Positions 35,511 to 48,325 of a stretch of DNA of 64,000 bases are shown one piece after another. Numbering within the stretch: the stretch's first letter is position 1; the number at the start of each line of letters is the position of its first letter. A program made the translations under genes and the position numbers. This DNA is from Emydura subglobosa (taxonomy: Eukaryota; Chordata; Testudines; Chelidae): positions 56,874,148 through 56,938,147 of the forward strand of contig ML679966.1 in the NCBI GenBank assembly GCA_007922225.1, in the 5' to 3' direction. The notes below the pieces were generated by a model. It saw only the letters and a program-made list of their open reading frames with translations, searched no databases and had not been told where the DNA came from.

Positions 35511-36780
35511 TTTCTAACAATATATGACAATATAGGACAAATAATGAAATGGCTCAGTGTTTGATTTCTGTAGCACTCCTGAAGGAGGCTTAGTAATACT
35601 CTACATTTTTCTGTGTATTGATGGGGTCGCTACCACTGCATGGATAAAGAAAGAGAAGGCTTAAATTAAAGTTTTGTGTGGGTTTTTTTTCTAATTTTTC
35701 TGTTATCTGTCATCTCAGGGAAGGGAACCCCTTGAAAATCAGTCATGCATCAAGATGCTCAACCCATTTTGTCTCACTGAAATGAGTTTCAGTGCACTAC
35801 TTGTATTTCAGTCTGTAGAACAGTGTCTCATTAGAGCTTGCAGACATTTAATGATTGAATACAGAAGAATAGTTAGATCATTCACAGCAGGCACGAACTG
35901 GAGCTACCTGACTTCCTTTGCAAGTAATGGCCAGGTTCAAGCAAAGGATTGCATATAATCTAATAGCTATACTTACGGGACTATTGCCTGTTCTCATTTT
36001 TAAGCACATCTGTTACTATCACAAGATCTATGAGTCCAACTAGATTACTCAGGCTAAAGTCAAGTCTAGATGTAAATGAAATATTTGAAGGGAGGGGGGA
36101 AAAGGAAGTATTCTTAAGTGAGTTTATGAACATTTTACTTTGAATGCAAAACTTTTTGTAATTTCATTATTTGCCCAGTTATATGAATTGTTTAACATGG
36201 TACCATTATGAATGAAAATGGAGTCATTTTCACAATAAAAGGATGCTTTTCAAAGAAAAATGGCCAACTTTGAGTGTAGGAGACTTTGCCTTGAAGACAT
36301 CCCAAAATTCATATTTTTGCATGTTTTATGTGAAAATAGTTATTTCATCAGATTTCACAGGAAAGTAGAATTTCAGGATGTAAATAATGAGAAATTATGT
36401 GTTGAAAGTTTTAGTGTGAAAATTTGCAAAAGCAAAATTTCATCTGCAAAATTAACAAAGCATTAGTCAACAATGTTTAGACTCTAGTCAAATTTCATTG
36501 TTATCCTTTGCCCTGTGGTGACTTTCATTTCAACACATTTGATAAGGTCTTTTCTGAATGGCTTTTCTGTCCATTTTACTTACATGAAAGGTCAATTTTT
36601 TTTTTTAATATGGCAGAAGCTAGTCTTATTTACAACAATGGTGAAAGTTTTTCCTCCTTTGTCTCACTCTCATCTCTCTCACACACATACACAATCACAT
36701 AGATTTATATCTTGGTTCTGGTCTATTGCTTCCTCTGTTCATTTTGCAGACTCTTGATGAGAGACTGTGCTGTAGTGTCG
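35511..36780. other. Intron, unassigned
   Basis: No exon or clear repeat recognised. The frames at 35755, 36260 and 36508 have no motifs. Confidence 0.45.
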
Positions 36781-38010
36781 AGAACACACTAAATATTCTC
36801 CGTCACAGAGTTAATTAAGTTATTTATGTTCGTAAGGACCCAGAGAATTAGAAGGGAGAAGATTAGCATTGTTTGTAGTAATAGTCACTAGAACTCTGGA
36901 GGTGAGTTAAAAAACATAACAACCAAGTTTATTCAGAGAGAGAAATTAATTTCCTGAGTTTAACTGAAAATGTAGAAGCAAACTGGTGAGCAAGAATTTC
37001 ACGTTAGTTTAGTTCCACAGAACTTCAGACAACAAGCTCTTGAACAGAATATCAAGCTATAAACATTGAATCAAAAAAACAAACTCAGTGGCTAATTATA
37101 AACCCTGAGGGCACAAAAGTTGCTAACCACTTCTGAAAATATAGCCTTATAGGGAGTAACAGTTCAGGGCAACTACATTTGGGTTTCCCCACGGTGGTCC
37201 ATCCTCTCTGAGACTTCCAATTCCCCTGGCTGTCACCAATCTTGGGTGGAGAAATCTCTCTCCTGCCTGACCCAAGGCATTTCCAGGCTGAACATTTCCC
37301 TGCCTTCTCTGTGTTGTTCCCAGCAAAATACAGACTGTCCAAGCAGGCTTCTTTGCCTTCTCTTCAGAGACTAAAAACAGTATAATTGCCCACCGATACA
37401 AGTTACACCCAACTCTTTCTAAGCAAGCAAGTTTTATTCTTAAGGTAACAACACCGCAGAGAAAACACTTTCAAACCAATTAAAGAACAAGAACACCCCC
37501 CCAGCTCTAGCAGGTGTAGTTGTTCAGCTCCCAACCACGGGTTTTCCTGTGGTTTAAAGTTCATCACTCCCATTTGCTCTGAAAAAGAACCCTGTTCTAT
37601 GGGGCTTCAATAGGCTAAAGTCCTTCCAATCCTTCCCTAAGCATTGTGGGCTTCTGTAGACTGGAGGTCCTATCTGTTTGCTGAATCAGGAAGGAGGTCA
37701 TGAGTCAGTTTAAACTCGGGTTTTTTTATCCCAATGTCCTTTCTTTGTCTGCTGGTCTCTAGAGAAATCAGTTTGGACCTGTGAAGAGTCCACGGATAGG
37801 TAATCAGGCAGACAGTGGGCTACCTCTCCAGAATGAAGCTTGAAGGAGTTGTTAATCAAAGAAATTACGTTAGCACTCTCCCTCCTCCAAAAGAATGTGC
37901 ATACAGTCTCACAACAAATGTATTTTTAATACAATGAACCCCAAAGGTATTATACTTAATTCAGTAAGATTTGTTCAAGATTTTGCAGAAAATTGCTAGT
38001 TGTCACATAG
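36781..38010. mobile_element. Possible decayed long interspersed element (class unclear)
   Basis: GC-richer, C/T-rich text with phrases such as AAGCAAGTTTTATTCTTAAGG and GGTCTCTAGAGAAATCAG, then a TACAATGAACCCC end. It is similar in style and order to 42120-43265 and to a widespread turtle repeat I recall, probably LTR-derived. I see no coding relics. The minus-strand frames at 37085-37401 are not recognised. Confidence 0.3.
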
Positions 38011-38620
38011 GGTATGTTTTCTGTAGTACAAAAGGCGTCCTTTTCAATGAGAGAACTCTGTCGCTGTGAAATCCAAGTGAAGAGAAAGCAAAGAAATAGC
38101 CTTACCTCAAGGGAGATAAACCCTAGGATTTTGCAACTAGTTAGCTATCTGTTAGCTTTCTCATTGTAAAAATCACACTGGGGACAATTCTGGCCCCATG
38201 AAAGACAATGGGGGTTTTACTATAGACTTCAATGGGCCGGGGATTTCACCAATCTTTTTTTTATTAATGAAGAAACAGCATACATAATAAGCCTTTTGTA
38301 GGTGCCACAATTAGGAAGCCTGGGCAGCTCCTGTAACTCTGTCTCCTTCACATTGAATTCATTGTTCTTCACGGTATGTTCCTTGCTTTCTGTAGTTACA
38401 CAAAGGAGGCACATTATAAACACTTAAAAGGTGTGGGGAGAGGATAAAAATCTGTTTTACTGTAGTGTCTTTTGAATCCTGTTTGTAAGGCAAGGCTACA
38501 AGCGTTCTTGTTTTTTACGGTATGTGGATGCATGGTATTTGAGGGGTTAGGACTGAGTGGGAAGGGAAGGGTTGGGTTATACCTGCTTTGCTGGCAATGA
38601 GTGTTTTTTCCTCACAGTTT
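38011..38620. other. Intron, short repeat scraps
   Basis: 38165-38250 holds a short palindromic-repeat copy (ACAATTCTGGCCCCATGAAAG, then GGGTTTTACTATAGACTTCA). Otherwise unassigned. Confidence 0.45.
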
Positions 38621-38624
38621 TGCA

Positions 38625-38765
38625 GTAATAAACTGTAAACTCTTAGGGGCAGGGATTGTCTTTTTATACTGTGTATATTGTGCTGAGCACACTGGAGCCC
38701 CGATGCCCGATCATGGCCCCCGTGTACTACCATATTACCAATACCTAATATGAAAATAGAAGATA
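38625..38765 (+). mobile_element. L2/CR1-type LINE 3' tail
   Basis: The familiar run AACTCTTAGGGGCAGGGATT, then TGTATATTGTGCTGAGCACA, then TGGAGCCCCGATGCCCGATC, then ACCAATACCTAATAT is a decayed LINE 3' end. Similar tails are at 45995, 47265 and 58740. Confidence 0.65.
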
Positions 38766-40593
38766 ATTGGGAATGTGAGGATGGCGATATCTAGATTTGG
38801 TTTGTAATTTTTTTTCTGACTAGTGCTTGTATCTGTGTAGGCAAATGTGCCACTCTCTCGATTATGCAACTTTTGCGGGGAGGGACAGTATTTTTAACTG
38901 TTGGAAAGGGCAACTAATTCCTGAAAATAAACATTCTTTTAGGTGTCTTTATTTAAATCTAAATAAATAAAATATCTCTTTTTACTCGGTTCATAAGTCT
39001 TTTACCACTGGAGAATACATTTCTCTTCACTGGCAGTGTCGGTTCTCCATGACTGTTCATTGTCTTCCTAAATGTCTGGATTATTTAAGGGGTATGATAA
39101 TGTGAGAAAGGTCCAGTGGATTCATTTCTTTCCATTGTGGTTATCTGGAACAACTCTTGTGTTTGAAATATAACCCTCTGAGGATATGTTTATGTATGTG
39201 TTTGTGAGACTGCCTTGGTGTACTAGAATGCTTCTTGGGAGAAATGCTTCTAACACATTGTAATGATCTTTTGGCATGTTAATTATAAGTCAGTGAAGGA
39301 AGCTGTATGCTCTCCATGGAGAAAGTCTTAAAAATTCCCTGATGGGAGGTTTGTGGTTATTTTCAAATTAAAAGAAGTTCAGACTCCAAGTACATTGTCT
39401 GATTTTGGTTGGCTCAGTTATTTTTCAAAAGCCCAGTACAGGCAGAGTAAAATGCTCTTTCTTTGGGAGTCTGGCAAAGGGTCTGTTAGATAAAACTCAG
39501 TTCAGTTACAGTTGGAGGAAGGGAAGGAGAAAGATGAAGTTTGGTTGAATTCATTGCCTAGTTTAGACTGTGGAGAACAGTAACACACAGTGGACAGAGA
39601 CTGAAAAAGGAAATTGATTATTGATGTACCTTTAACCTCACCTTGTCTATTATTTTTTGTCACCAAATATTTATCAATTTTGTCTCCTCTCATGATATGA
39701 TAAATAAAAATAAGTAAGGGCACTAGCATGTCAAATATGTACCTGCTAAATGTTTGGATTAATAATTACATTGTAAATGCCAAATTACTGACCTCACATG
39801 ATTTGGTGTTTTGATGCATCTGTCCTAAATACTGTTTTAGATGAACATTTATAAAGATTCAGTGTATTTCCGGTTACATATTGCTTTCTGTCTAAGAGTT
39901 GGTGGGGTTTTTTTGTTTTTTTTTTAAAAACGGTACAAACAGACTTCATTGATGGAAGATTTTTTCATAGTTTACATTCACTTCTGTCTATCCTAAATTA
40001 GAAGTATAGAGAGGCATTTCATTCCTTCAATCAAAGCAGAAGATTTTTCCCTATGGGTTTTCAAATTCTTCGTTTCCCCTCTATATAATACTCTGAGGTG
40101 CAAGTATAAATCACACCATATCACAGTATAAGTGGTTGATTTACACAATAGAAGCAAAACTCAAGGTGCCGTGCATAATGTAGTTTTTCTATATCTGCAA
40201 ATGGCACATTTCCTTAACAGTGCAGCTGTCAGAGAATGCACAGTACAGCATGTCGGAATGTATAATTGTAGTAAAGTGATCATGATAGGGTTAACTGGGT
40301 TACTCAGTGTATTATGGGATGAAGCCATGGTCTAGTTCTCCTTTACCACCTATTTTAGTCAAGAGAAATTTTCCCGCCGCTCTGATGTGATACAGTTAAA
40401 TAAAGCAGCAAGTTTCCACTCTGCAGTTCTGTGAATAGTCTTCTTTTTTTTTTTTTTAATTGCTCTGAGCAGTCCCATTTATGAAAATAAACACTGCTGA
40501 TTTAGGTTTTAGAAAAGAACATGTATTTTTCACAGAACTGGGGGTGTTATTTTTTTTTTAAAAAAAGGTCTACATTGACATCCTGGAATTGAT
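38766..40593. other. Intron, unassigned
   Basis: No exon or recognised repeat; a few T-rich homopolymer runs near 39910 and 40445. Confidence 0.45.
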
Positions 40594-40762
40594 AAGAACA
40601 TAAGAACGGTCATACGAGGTCAGACCGATGGTCCATCCAGCCCAGTAGCCTGTCTTCTGATAGTGCCCAATGCCAGGTGGTTCAGAGGCAATGAACAGAA
40701 CAGGTAATCATCAAGTGATCCATCCCCTGTCACCCATTCCAAGCTTCTGGCAAATAGGCCTG
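40594..40762 (-). mobile_element. CR1 LINE 3' tail, minus strand
   Basis: The + strand reads AAGAACATAAGAACGG, then GGTCAGACCGATGGTCCATC, then AGCCCAGTAGCCTGTCTTC, then TGATCCATCCCCTGTCACCC. This is the reverse complement of the same CR1 subfamily tail seen at 2540-2735. It is strongly 5'-truncated. Confidence 0.9.
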
Positions 40763-42119
40763 CTGCATCTACTCATTATCAGTTGTAGGATTGGGGTCCA
40801 AGATTCTAATTATTTAATCCCGCATACCCGGGTACAGAGGCAGAATGTAGCTGGTAATTTGAATTTGTTTGTCATTCTTAATAGGCCCTTCCAAATTTTG
40901 CATTAATCCTTTAAATGGCTATTCTCTTCTGGATTATTGTGACTTTTCAAAGGGCTATGTTGTTCCATCTTTTTTTAAACATAACTCCCAAATTATTCCA
41001 ATGGGGATAATGCATAAATCTGAGGTATAATAAGGCCCTTATTTCTTCAGATGTATAAGAGAGCGAGCATATCCTATACCTATGTAACAACTGTATAGGG
41101 TTTCTTAAAAACCAAAAAAACCCAAAATTTATCCATCTTAAAATGTCATCATGCTTCAAAAGCTATCTTCAATTAATATTATGTTTACAAAACCAACATT
41201 AAAATTGATTTGAATAAATATTATCTTAGTCATCTAAATGATAACTCATGCTGATAAACAGAATAATTAATATCAAAATGTAGGAGTAGACCTGTAGATT
41301 GGCTCATATCAAACCATTATAACTCTAAAACTCCAATACTGATAAACACATTTTTAGAAAAATAGGCTGTTCTTGCAAACATTAATAAAGCATTGGTAGT
41401 TAAAATTAGATTCAGCAGCATTCAAAATTATTGCAGTTTCCTATCAGAGGTAAATATTTGACTTATGTTTAGAAAACACACAGTGGCTGTTTGTAGAATG
41501 TACTGTTTACAATAAGTTCACAAAGTGCATGACAACATCATTTGTTTTCCTAAGTCTCTGCCTGACATTTCAACTTCTGAATAAAATTGCATTGAATATG
41601 CCTCAACTTCAAGGGCCTAACAGTATAGAATAATACATTTTCAATTTATTCTTGGTTAAACGTGACCTGTTTTAAACTGCTGTTCTAATGAAATGGAGAG
41701 AGTGTGTGTGTATGTGACAAGAGAGATTTTAAAAAATTACTATTTACAGCATTCTGCTGTAAAGATTGTTTTATGTAATCAAAACCCACTACCAACTGTT
41801 TATCTTGAACATACAAATAATAGTTTATCAGTCAACTAAAGTTCATGCAAGTTGGTGACATGCACTCACATCTAAACTAGACCGTGGGGGGGGGGGGGAG
41901 ACACACACACACACACCTTAAAATAATTTGCTTCTTGTCTAGATATGTTTAGAGGAAAAGATGATACATGAGCTATAATACTATATACCTAGCCCTATAT
42001 ATTAAGCAGTCCTGATAGCAATGAGTAACCATGATGCTTAAGTTGTTTGAGTTATGTAAAATGTCCAGTTTTCAAGCCTATCCCTAACATACTTTATTTT
42101 ATGCACTTTTATAAGATTT
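40763..42119. other. Intron, unassigned
   Basis: Only AT-rich sequence and one simple-repeat block (41885-41918) recognised. Confidence 0.45.
41885..41917. repeat. G14 run followed by (AC)n
   Basis: About fourteen G followed by AGACACACACACACACACC, visible directly. Confidence 0.85.
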
Positions 42120-43265
42120 AGCACAATGGCAAATTTAAGGCCCCAGTCCTGCTACGTGGTAGATAACCTTGTACAGAGTCCCTCTGACCCTGTGATGTTC
42201 CCAACAGTGACTCAAGAGTGTGAGTACCAACCTCAGGGCAAACAGTTAAAAACCAGGACACAAACCCCAAATTGTTTGAGAGTTCTAAAATTAGATTTCA
42301 CTAACCAAGTGCAAACTCCTCAGGCACTTTAACATGGAGTCATAGACAATCCCCTTGTGTACTCTGGTCTGTCCTACCTCCACCCAGGTGAGCATATATC
42401 CATGATAGATGGCCCCTTATACCAAGAATCACAGCAGTAGTCTGGTTACTCCTAATCTCAAAGGATCAGTCATTTACCCCAAGTCAGCTGCTTGTTAGGT
42501 CTCACACCAAAGACAACACTTGTAGCCAATGCTATAGTAACAGCTATGAAGATTTTTTAAATAGGAAAAAGAGAGTCATTTACAAGGTTAAAGCAAGCAA
42601 ACATAGACACACACATGAGTTACAGTTGTAGGTTTCAAAGGGTAATATAGGCTTTTGTAATCAGCAACTCTATTTGTCCTTTAGGGCTAATGCAGTCTAA
42701 ACAGCTGGGGATCTGTTGCTTATGCCTAGAAATACCTTGTGCACCCAGAGTCTAAGCAGCATAGAGATCCTTAGTTTCTTTGGTTTGGAGTTTTTGTCCC
42801 CCTCCTGCTTTGTGCTCTGAGCTGCAAACTCAGCTGATGGGCAGAGTCCACTTGCATGACTCATCTTCATGGGAGGAGGAGAGAATCACAATAAGTGTCT
42901 TCAGTCTTTTTGTGGACGGTGTCTCAATCCGTATGTAGGGAGTTTCCAGTTGTAAGATCCAGCCCTAGTTCCTGGGTCTCCTCTTTCAGGAGGGGCATAA
43001 CAATTTCTGTAGAAGAGCAACTCTTCACGTTTAATTAAAGTCTCTCTCCTGTATGGTGATTCACAATACAGCAGCTCAAATATTGCATTACAAAATGGAA
43101 CACAGATATTACAAGTGAGATTAATGCATGTAGCAACTTATAAACATTCAATAGTCTAAACACGCTAAACATTTTCATATCATTCTGATACCCACTTTAT
43201 CAATATTTACCCAGAAGTGAGCCAGACTATTCTATCTATGTAGCTGCCTGTCCAGGTAAGACATG
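42120..43265. mobile_element. Possible decayed long interspersed element (same type as 36781-38010)
   Basis: Contains GGCCCCAGTCCTGCTACG, AAAAAGAGAGTCATTTACAA, a GC-richer block near 42780-43000, and an end with CATTACAAAATGGAACACAG and GTAGCAACTTATAAACATTC. It resembles a widespread turtle repeat, probably LTR-derived, read in reverse. I find no coding relic, so the class is a guess. Confidence 0.35.
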
Positions 43266-45994
43266 GGGACCTTTGTATGATCTGGCATCTGTCTAGCCAG
43301 TGTCACAGACCCCAGAATGTTTTGCTGCATTCTGGGATATTGTGCTGTCTCTTAAAAATGTGGCAGTCCCATAATTCTTATGACATTTTGCCTCATTGGC
43401 ACATTGAGGTACTTTCACATAGTTATTTCCAAGATTTGGTAGCCCCTTTGCTCTCTCTTCTTCTTTTAAATAAAAGAATAAAGTATTCTTGAACAGAGAC
43501 CAGATGTATTCTTTCATTTTTATAGCCCCAGATAGGGGAATGTCCTCAAGCTGCATCCTCAGAAGTACATAAGATTAAAAAAAAAAACAAAAAAAAAACA
43601 GGTGAAATACAGGTCTCTGTTGTGGGGAATCCTGTGCCTGCAAGAACTCAGCTTCTAAAAGTATTTTGAGACTTTAAGAATAGTCTTGGAAACAGAACTG
43701 TTTTTCTGAATAATACTTGCCCTCCATGGAAGAGAAAAGTCTTCTTGACTTTTTTTTTTTTGAAGAATGGCTGTTCTCCGCATTTAACTAAAATGCACAC
43801 AGAATCAGATAAAAAGAAAGACAGAATCTGCTCACTTAATATGCATTATGAATAACTTGATGGTATACATTCAGTAGTTATACACTGGCGTGGGTGGGCT
43901 TGTGTAATTACAACGTAATGCCACTAAGAGAAATTACACCTAACCAACTCAGGTTAGAAAATAGAAAAAAAAAAAAAATTCTCACCATTTTGATTCTGTT
44001 GGAGTGGCCAGGACTGATATTGCTCTCATTTACAGGGATGTAGTTCACAAAACTCCATTGTTTTCTTTGGTATTACTCCTGATTTACATCAATGTACCCA
44101 TCAGTGGAAACATGCTCAGGGTACCCTCATTAGTCACACTGATCCCACAGGCCACCTGCTTAGAGAAATCACACTGAAGACAATCACAGTGCTGTGGAAG
44201 GAGAGTTTGCCAGATAGGGCCCTCTGTTTCTATATGTACAATTATGATACCCCGTCATGGCTTTCAGAGAAGCAAATGCTGTTGTTAAGGTGCAAAACGG
44301 TTTTCATAATAACCCCATATTCTCCCACCTACAAATTGCCCAGAAGTGTTTCTGTTGGGCTGAGCCTTTCCATGCATAGTCTCTGTCCTTAGGTGAATTT
44401 GTGTTTTCAAAGGTCCAAGTGAAATCCTTGTGGCTGTTTCTGAGGAAGTGTGTCAGAGGGATGTTTCTGAGGCACATTGTCTCCCAAGGCTACTCAAAGA
44501 CCTCGGGGGTGCAGTTTATGCATGATCCCTTGTCTCAAGGCAATGCCCAAAGGCACAATCTAGCCTAGGGGGTGAGTATTTGTAGAGTAAGGCACTATCC
44601 AGTGTGAGTAAGGATATCAAAATCTGATTCCACTCAAAACCTCAGGAGTAGCCATGGGAGGAGTTGTGCCTCTGAGGGAAGGATCTGAGGCACGACAATT
44701 CTTTCCTGCTCTTCTCTTTCTCTGAGGTGAAATACATTACTGCAGTCCTTGAAAGGCTGTGATTTACATACACAAATGCAAGTAGGAAGGGAGTAGCCAC
44801 GGCACTGCCCCCTCCCTGGCCCATTGCTCAAAGAAGAGAACCCAGAGAGTAGATTTGCACTCCTCACCACACCCAGATCCAAGATCCACGTAGGACTTAT
44901 TAGGTCAAATAGGAGGGTGGGGAAAGAGTCTTAGTCCCCCTTACTGCCTTATTTGGCTTAGTAAAACAAGGGCATAATCTAGCTCACAGAAAGCAGAATC
45001 ATGCCCCAGTTGCATTTGCAGAGCTCTCCCTAACAACTTTCAAGGAGAGGACTCCAAATCTTGCAACTTCAAATAGGGCTACGAACTTGAGCTGAGTCTA
45101 TGAAATAACAAGGCAATGAGACTGTTCTTTTCATTTCTTTCTCAGTACATAAGACAAGCTAAAATAATTCAAACCGCTGTATCTTGTGATTGGGTTTGTT
45201 AGCACTTTGGCCTTTTCTTGCTCTCCTATTTTGGCAAGCACATTGGAGTTATGACCTAGGTGTGTTAATAGTCATTGATACAGATGAGCCATCTAACACT
45301 CATATCCTAATACAAAAGATAGGATAGTCGAGGTGGGAAGGAATGCAAGTGCGAGAAATAAATGCTCTTGACTTTAGATTAGAAAACATTACATGGTTTC
45401 CCAAATTATTTTTGCAGGATTAATTTACATATGTTGCTGCTGAGCTGGGCCTCAATTCTACAAGCTGTTCTACATAGGCCCACGGGTCCACTCTCATGGA
45501 TCAACCTGCAGGACTGGGGCCCAGGTTTGTAGCCAGCACAATTAGCACTTGTAGAGTTTTGCTAGGTCCTAGTATAAATTCTGACTAAGGATGCATTTTT
45601 TCTAACTATTTTTTCCCCACTACCAAGGGGATGTTCTCCAAATGCCTTTCATTTGCTTTTTTACAAACTGAGGAAAAAAAAGTCTAAGAATAGGGAACTA
45701 AGATCCCAGTGTTGCCTTACTTAACCATTTGGTTAAATAGAAATTGTTTATAGAAGCCTTTGAATAGCCCTACATCTTGGCTTGAGCCCAGTGGTTGTAC
45801 GCTGCAGCCTTTCTGTCTCAGCTCTAAGAGGTCAGTTGATTGGATACTCATCCCTTTAAATCTGCATTTTCAGCACAAGGCATGCTCATCTCACTCCCTC
45901 CCCCCCCCCCAACTGCGGGTTAGGAGACATAAAAGCTATACAGATATAAAATAGCAAATAAACTTAGTCTGTAAATTCTTGATATATACATGTT
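43266..45994. other. Intron, unassigned with short repeat scraps
   Basis: 44000-44110 is a copy of the short palindromic repeat (GCTCTCATTTACAGGGATG and TTACTCCTGATTTACATCAA). Several A-runs lie near 43577 and 43966, and a C10 run at about 45900. The frames at 43277-43556, 44189, 44634 and 45760 have no recognised domain. Confidence 0.45.
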
Positions 45995-46085
45995 TTACAA
46001 TAGGTTTGTTTACTACCCAGCACAATGGCTCCTCAGTCTGACTGGGATTCTGTTATAATACAAAAATACATAATAATATTGACCT
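45995..46085 (+). mobile_element. L2/CR1-type LINE 3' tail
   Basis: GTTTACTACCCAGCACAATGG, then CTGACTGGGATTCTGTTATA and ATACAAAAATACATAATAAT follow the common LINE 3' tail. Confidence 0.65.
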
Positions 46086-46785
46086 ACCCCACCCCTCAGA
46101 AGAAAAGGCATTTGGCTTTACTTCTTAAACAATTTTTCAACTCCTTGTGAGAATTCTGCTTGGAACAAAATGACTTGTCACAAGCTGGTTCATTAGTTAT
46201 GCAGTTGAAAGGGGAAAAGGAGATAGAAAAACAAAAATGTTGCTTGAGGTGGAAATTCAGGAATTACAGTTAACCCGTGGTATAATTGGAAATCTAAATT
46301 TGTGCTCACTTTAGCTTTTACTCAATTCCAGTTGTGTAGGATGCTGATTCAGGAAATGGAGTTCATTTTTCAGAGAGCTAGACAACATTTTTACTAACAA
46401 AGTGATAATACTGAGAAATATATGTCCTAAAGAGTTAAGGAATCACAAATCAGAATAATTGCATTGCTGCAATACAAAGGCATGATGGAAACCTTAGTCT
46501 GGATAATTCCAAGCTTAGCTAGCAATTTTCTTGATTTTTATACAATGAATAGAATTTTGATTTGGACCCCTGAGGAAACAGACTTACCCAAGTAAGAGAG
46601 AAGTTGATAAGAAATCCATTAAATACCAATGCCAAAATTTTACATACTGTTGGCTTTGTCTTTTAATACCTTTTAACGGATTGATAATGATACCACTTAG
46701 AATTTATGTTTGAATGCTGATTTGTTGGAAATAAACTTGGTGTACTCATTTAAGTGAAAAAGGCTTCTGATGACTCAATAAGGCT
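46086..46785. other. Intron, unassigned
   Basis: AT-rich sequence with no recognised feature. Confidence 0.4.
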
Positions 46786-46787
46786 TT

Positions 46788-46873
46788 GATTTGCACAGGT
46801 GCTGAGCACCTGCAACTGCCATTGACTTTAGCTGGAGCTGTTGGTGCTCAGTGCCTCTGAAAATCAAATTCTT
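46788..46873. repeat. Palindromic MITE copy
   Basis: The left arm TTTGCACAGGTGCTGAGCAC and ACTGCCATTGACTTTAGC pair with the right arm through GGAGCTGTTGGTGCTCAGTG and TCTGAAAATCAAA. It is an imperfect near-full palindrome of a type common in sauropsids. Confidence 0.75.
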
Positions 46874-47097
46874 GTTCCTCAATCTTGCCTTCAATGCTCC
46901 TGTCTATATTTCTGCTTTCATTCCTTCCAACTCTCCATCCCCAAGGCTCTTCCCAAGGTTCCTCCCTCCGAGAACCTCATTTTCATTATTTGCCCACTCT
47001 TGTCTTTGAGCCTTCTTCCATATGGCACCTTGAAACACCTTCCTTCTCATTCACCAAGCAACCTTGCCATATACATTCAGAGTCCTCTTTAAAGTGC

Positions 47098-47212
47098 ATT
47101 TATTCAACCAGAGATACAAGGTGGGTCACGTAATATCTATTATTAAACCAACTTCTGTTGGTGAGAGGCAAGCTTTTGAGCTCATGCAGAGCGGTTCTTC
47201 AAGTCTTTTGAT
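47098..47212 (+). mobile_element. Common sauropsid repeat (Penelope-like end suspected)
   Basis: The phrase ACAAGGTGGGTCACGTAATA, then AAACCAACTTCTGTTGGTGA, then GCAAGCTTTTGAGCTCATGC and TTCTTCAAGTC is widespread in turtles and crocodilians. It contains the short palindrome CCAACTTCTGTTGG. The family assignment is from memory and uncertain. Confidence 0.5.
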
Positions 47213-47264
47213 GACAACACACCAATACATACCAATATGATTGAATACATATGGTACAAGGATA

Positions 47265-47400
47265 GTCTTCCTGTTTGCACTCCACCTAGCACAATGGATC
47301 CCTTGTCCTTCATGTTGATCTTTGATTATAATACAAGCAATATGGTGGTGATTTATATTTAATGATCAATAATGATTAATGCATTGTGCTGGGTCTGTGT
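47265..47400 (+). mobile_element. L2/CR1-type LINE 3' tail
   Basis: CTGTTTGCACTCCACCTAGC, then ACAATGGATCCCTTGTCC and TATAATACAAGCAATATGG match the LINE 3' tail pattern. Confidence 0.55.
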
Positions 47401-47489
47401 AAACAAAGAATAAAATTCTCTGCTCCAAAGCATTCGCAAACTAGGTGGATAAAACACACAAATGGAAGAGTGGGAAGACAAGGTAGTAA

Positions 47490-48325
47490 CAGTTTCATCA
47501 TTTGGACTGGTAGTAAATTTTCTAGCAAAATCTTTTTTTGGTCAGAAAATGCAGTTTTGTCAAAAAAAAAATTTCATAGGAAAATTTTGTTTTCAGCATT
47601 TTTCTACTTTTGATGACAAATATTCAAAACAAAACAGCAATTTTTTGTTTGTTTGCAATCTGAAAAACTATGTTTTTCAATTTTCAGATTAGGATTTTAT
47701 TCCCTTCTATCCCCTTTGATCCACTGGAAAAGATCTCTTGAAAGAAAGAAAGAAGGAAAACCTTTTCTGCTTGGAGAGAAGGGAAAGGGGAGAATTAAAA
47801 AATCAACTGTTTTTTGCTCATTCCTACTTTTCCATTCTTCTCTAGTGGAAAAAGGGGGGCATAAAAATGAAAGGACAAAGGAGTTTTCCCACTTTATCCC
47901 ACACTTATATTAAAACAACTTTCCAATTGAAAAGTGTGAAAAAAGTAAAATAAATAAAATAAGAAAGCGATACTGTATTACTTTTTCTAACTTTTTAACC
48001 TTTTAACAAACTTTTTTCCCCCACACTTTTGCAGTTGAACAAAGGGAGAAAAAATTAAGTGTTTTCTTTTTACCTTTTTCCACCAGTGAAAAAAGGAATA
48101 AAAAAATTGAAGTATTTTTTTTTTGTTTCTCTCGATTTTTTTATCCTTTTTCCTCTCTTTCACTGAAAAGGAGAAAGTATAAAGGGACAGATAGTGAAGA
48201 AAAAATAAAATTAAAATGTTTAAGAATTTCCATAGAAAAATCAAATTTTTTCATCAGAAACTATTTTGTTTTAATTTTTTTGGGGGGGGAATGTATTTTT
48301 TCAACCAGCTTTTTTATAATTATGT
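47490..48325. mobile_element. A/T-tract MITE with internal hairpin units
   Basis: The right end TCAACCAGCTTTTTT and the Ts/As-rich interior resemble the MITE at 19837. Inside are at least three imperfect hairpins of pyrimidine-purine type: 47820-47875 (CTTTTCCATTCTTCTC against AGTGGAAAAAGG), 48070-48110 (CCTTTTTCCACCAGTGAAAAAAGG) and 48140-48195 (CCTTTTTCCTCTCTTTCACT against GAAAAGGAGAAAG). The Lys-rich frames on both strands come from this structure. Confidence 0.55.

Noticed and set aside
35143..35527. Two overlapping + strand frames of about 110 residues
   Set aside because: They lie within a GC-rich DNA-element-like repeat and overlap each other in different frames; no domain seen.
35718..35960. 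Possible MARCHF1 exon after CATCTCAG
   Set aside because: Acceptor-like sequence is present, but the frame has no similarity to MARCHF1 and there is no in-phase donor.
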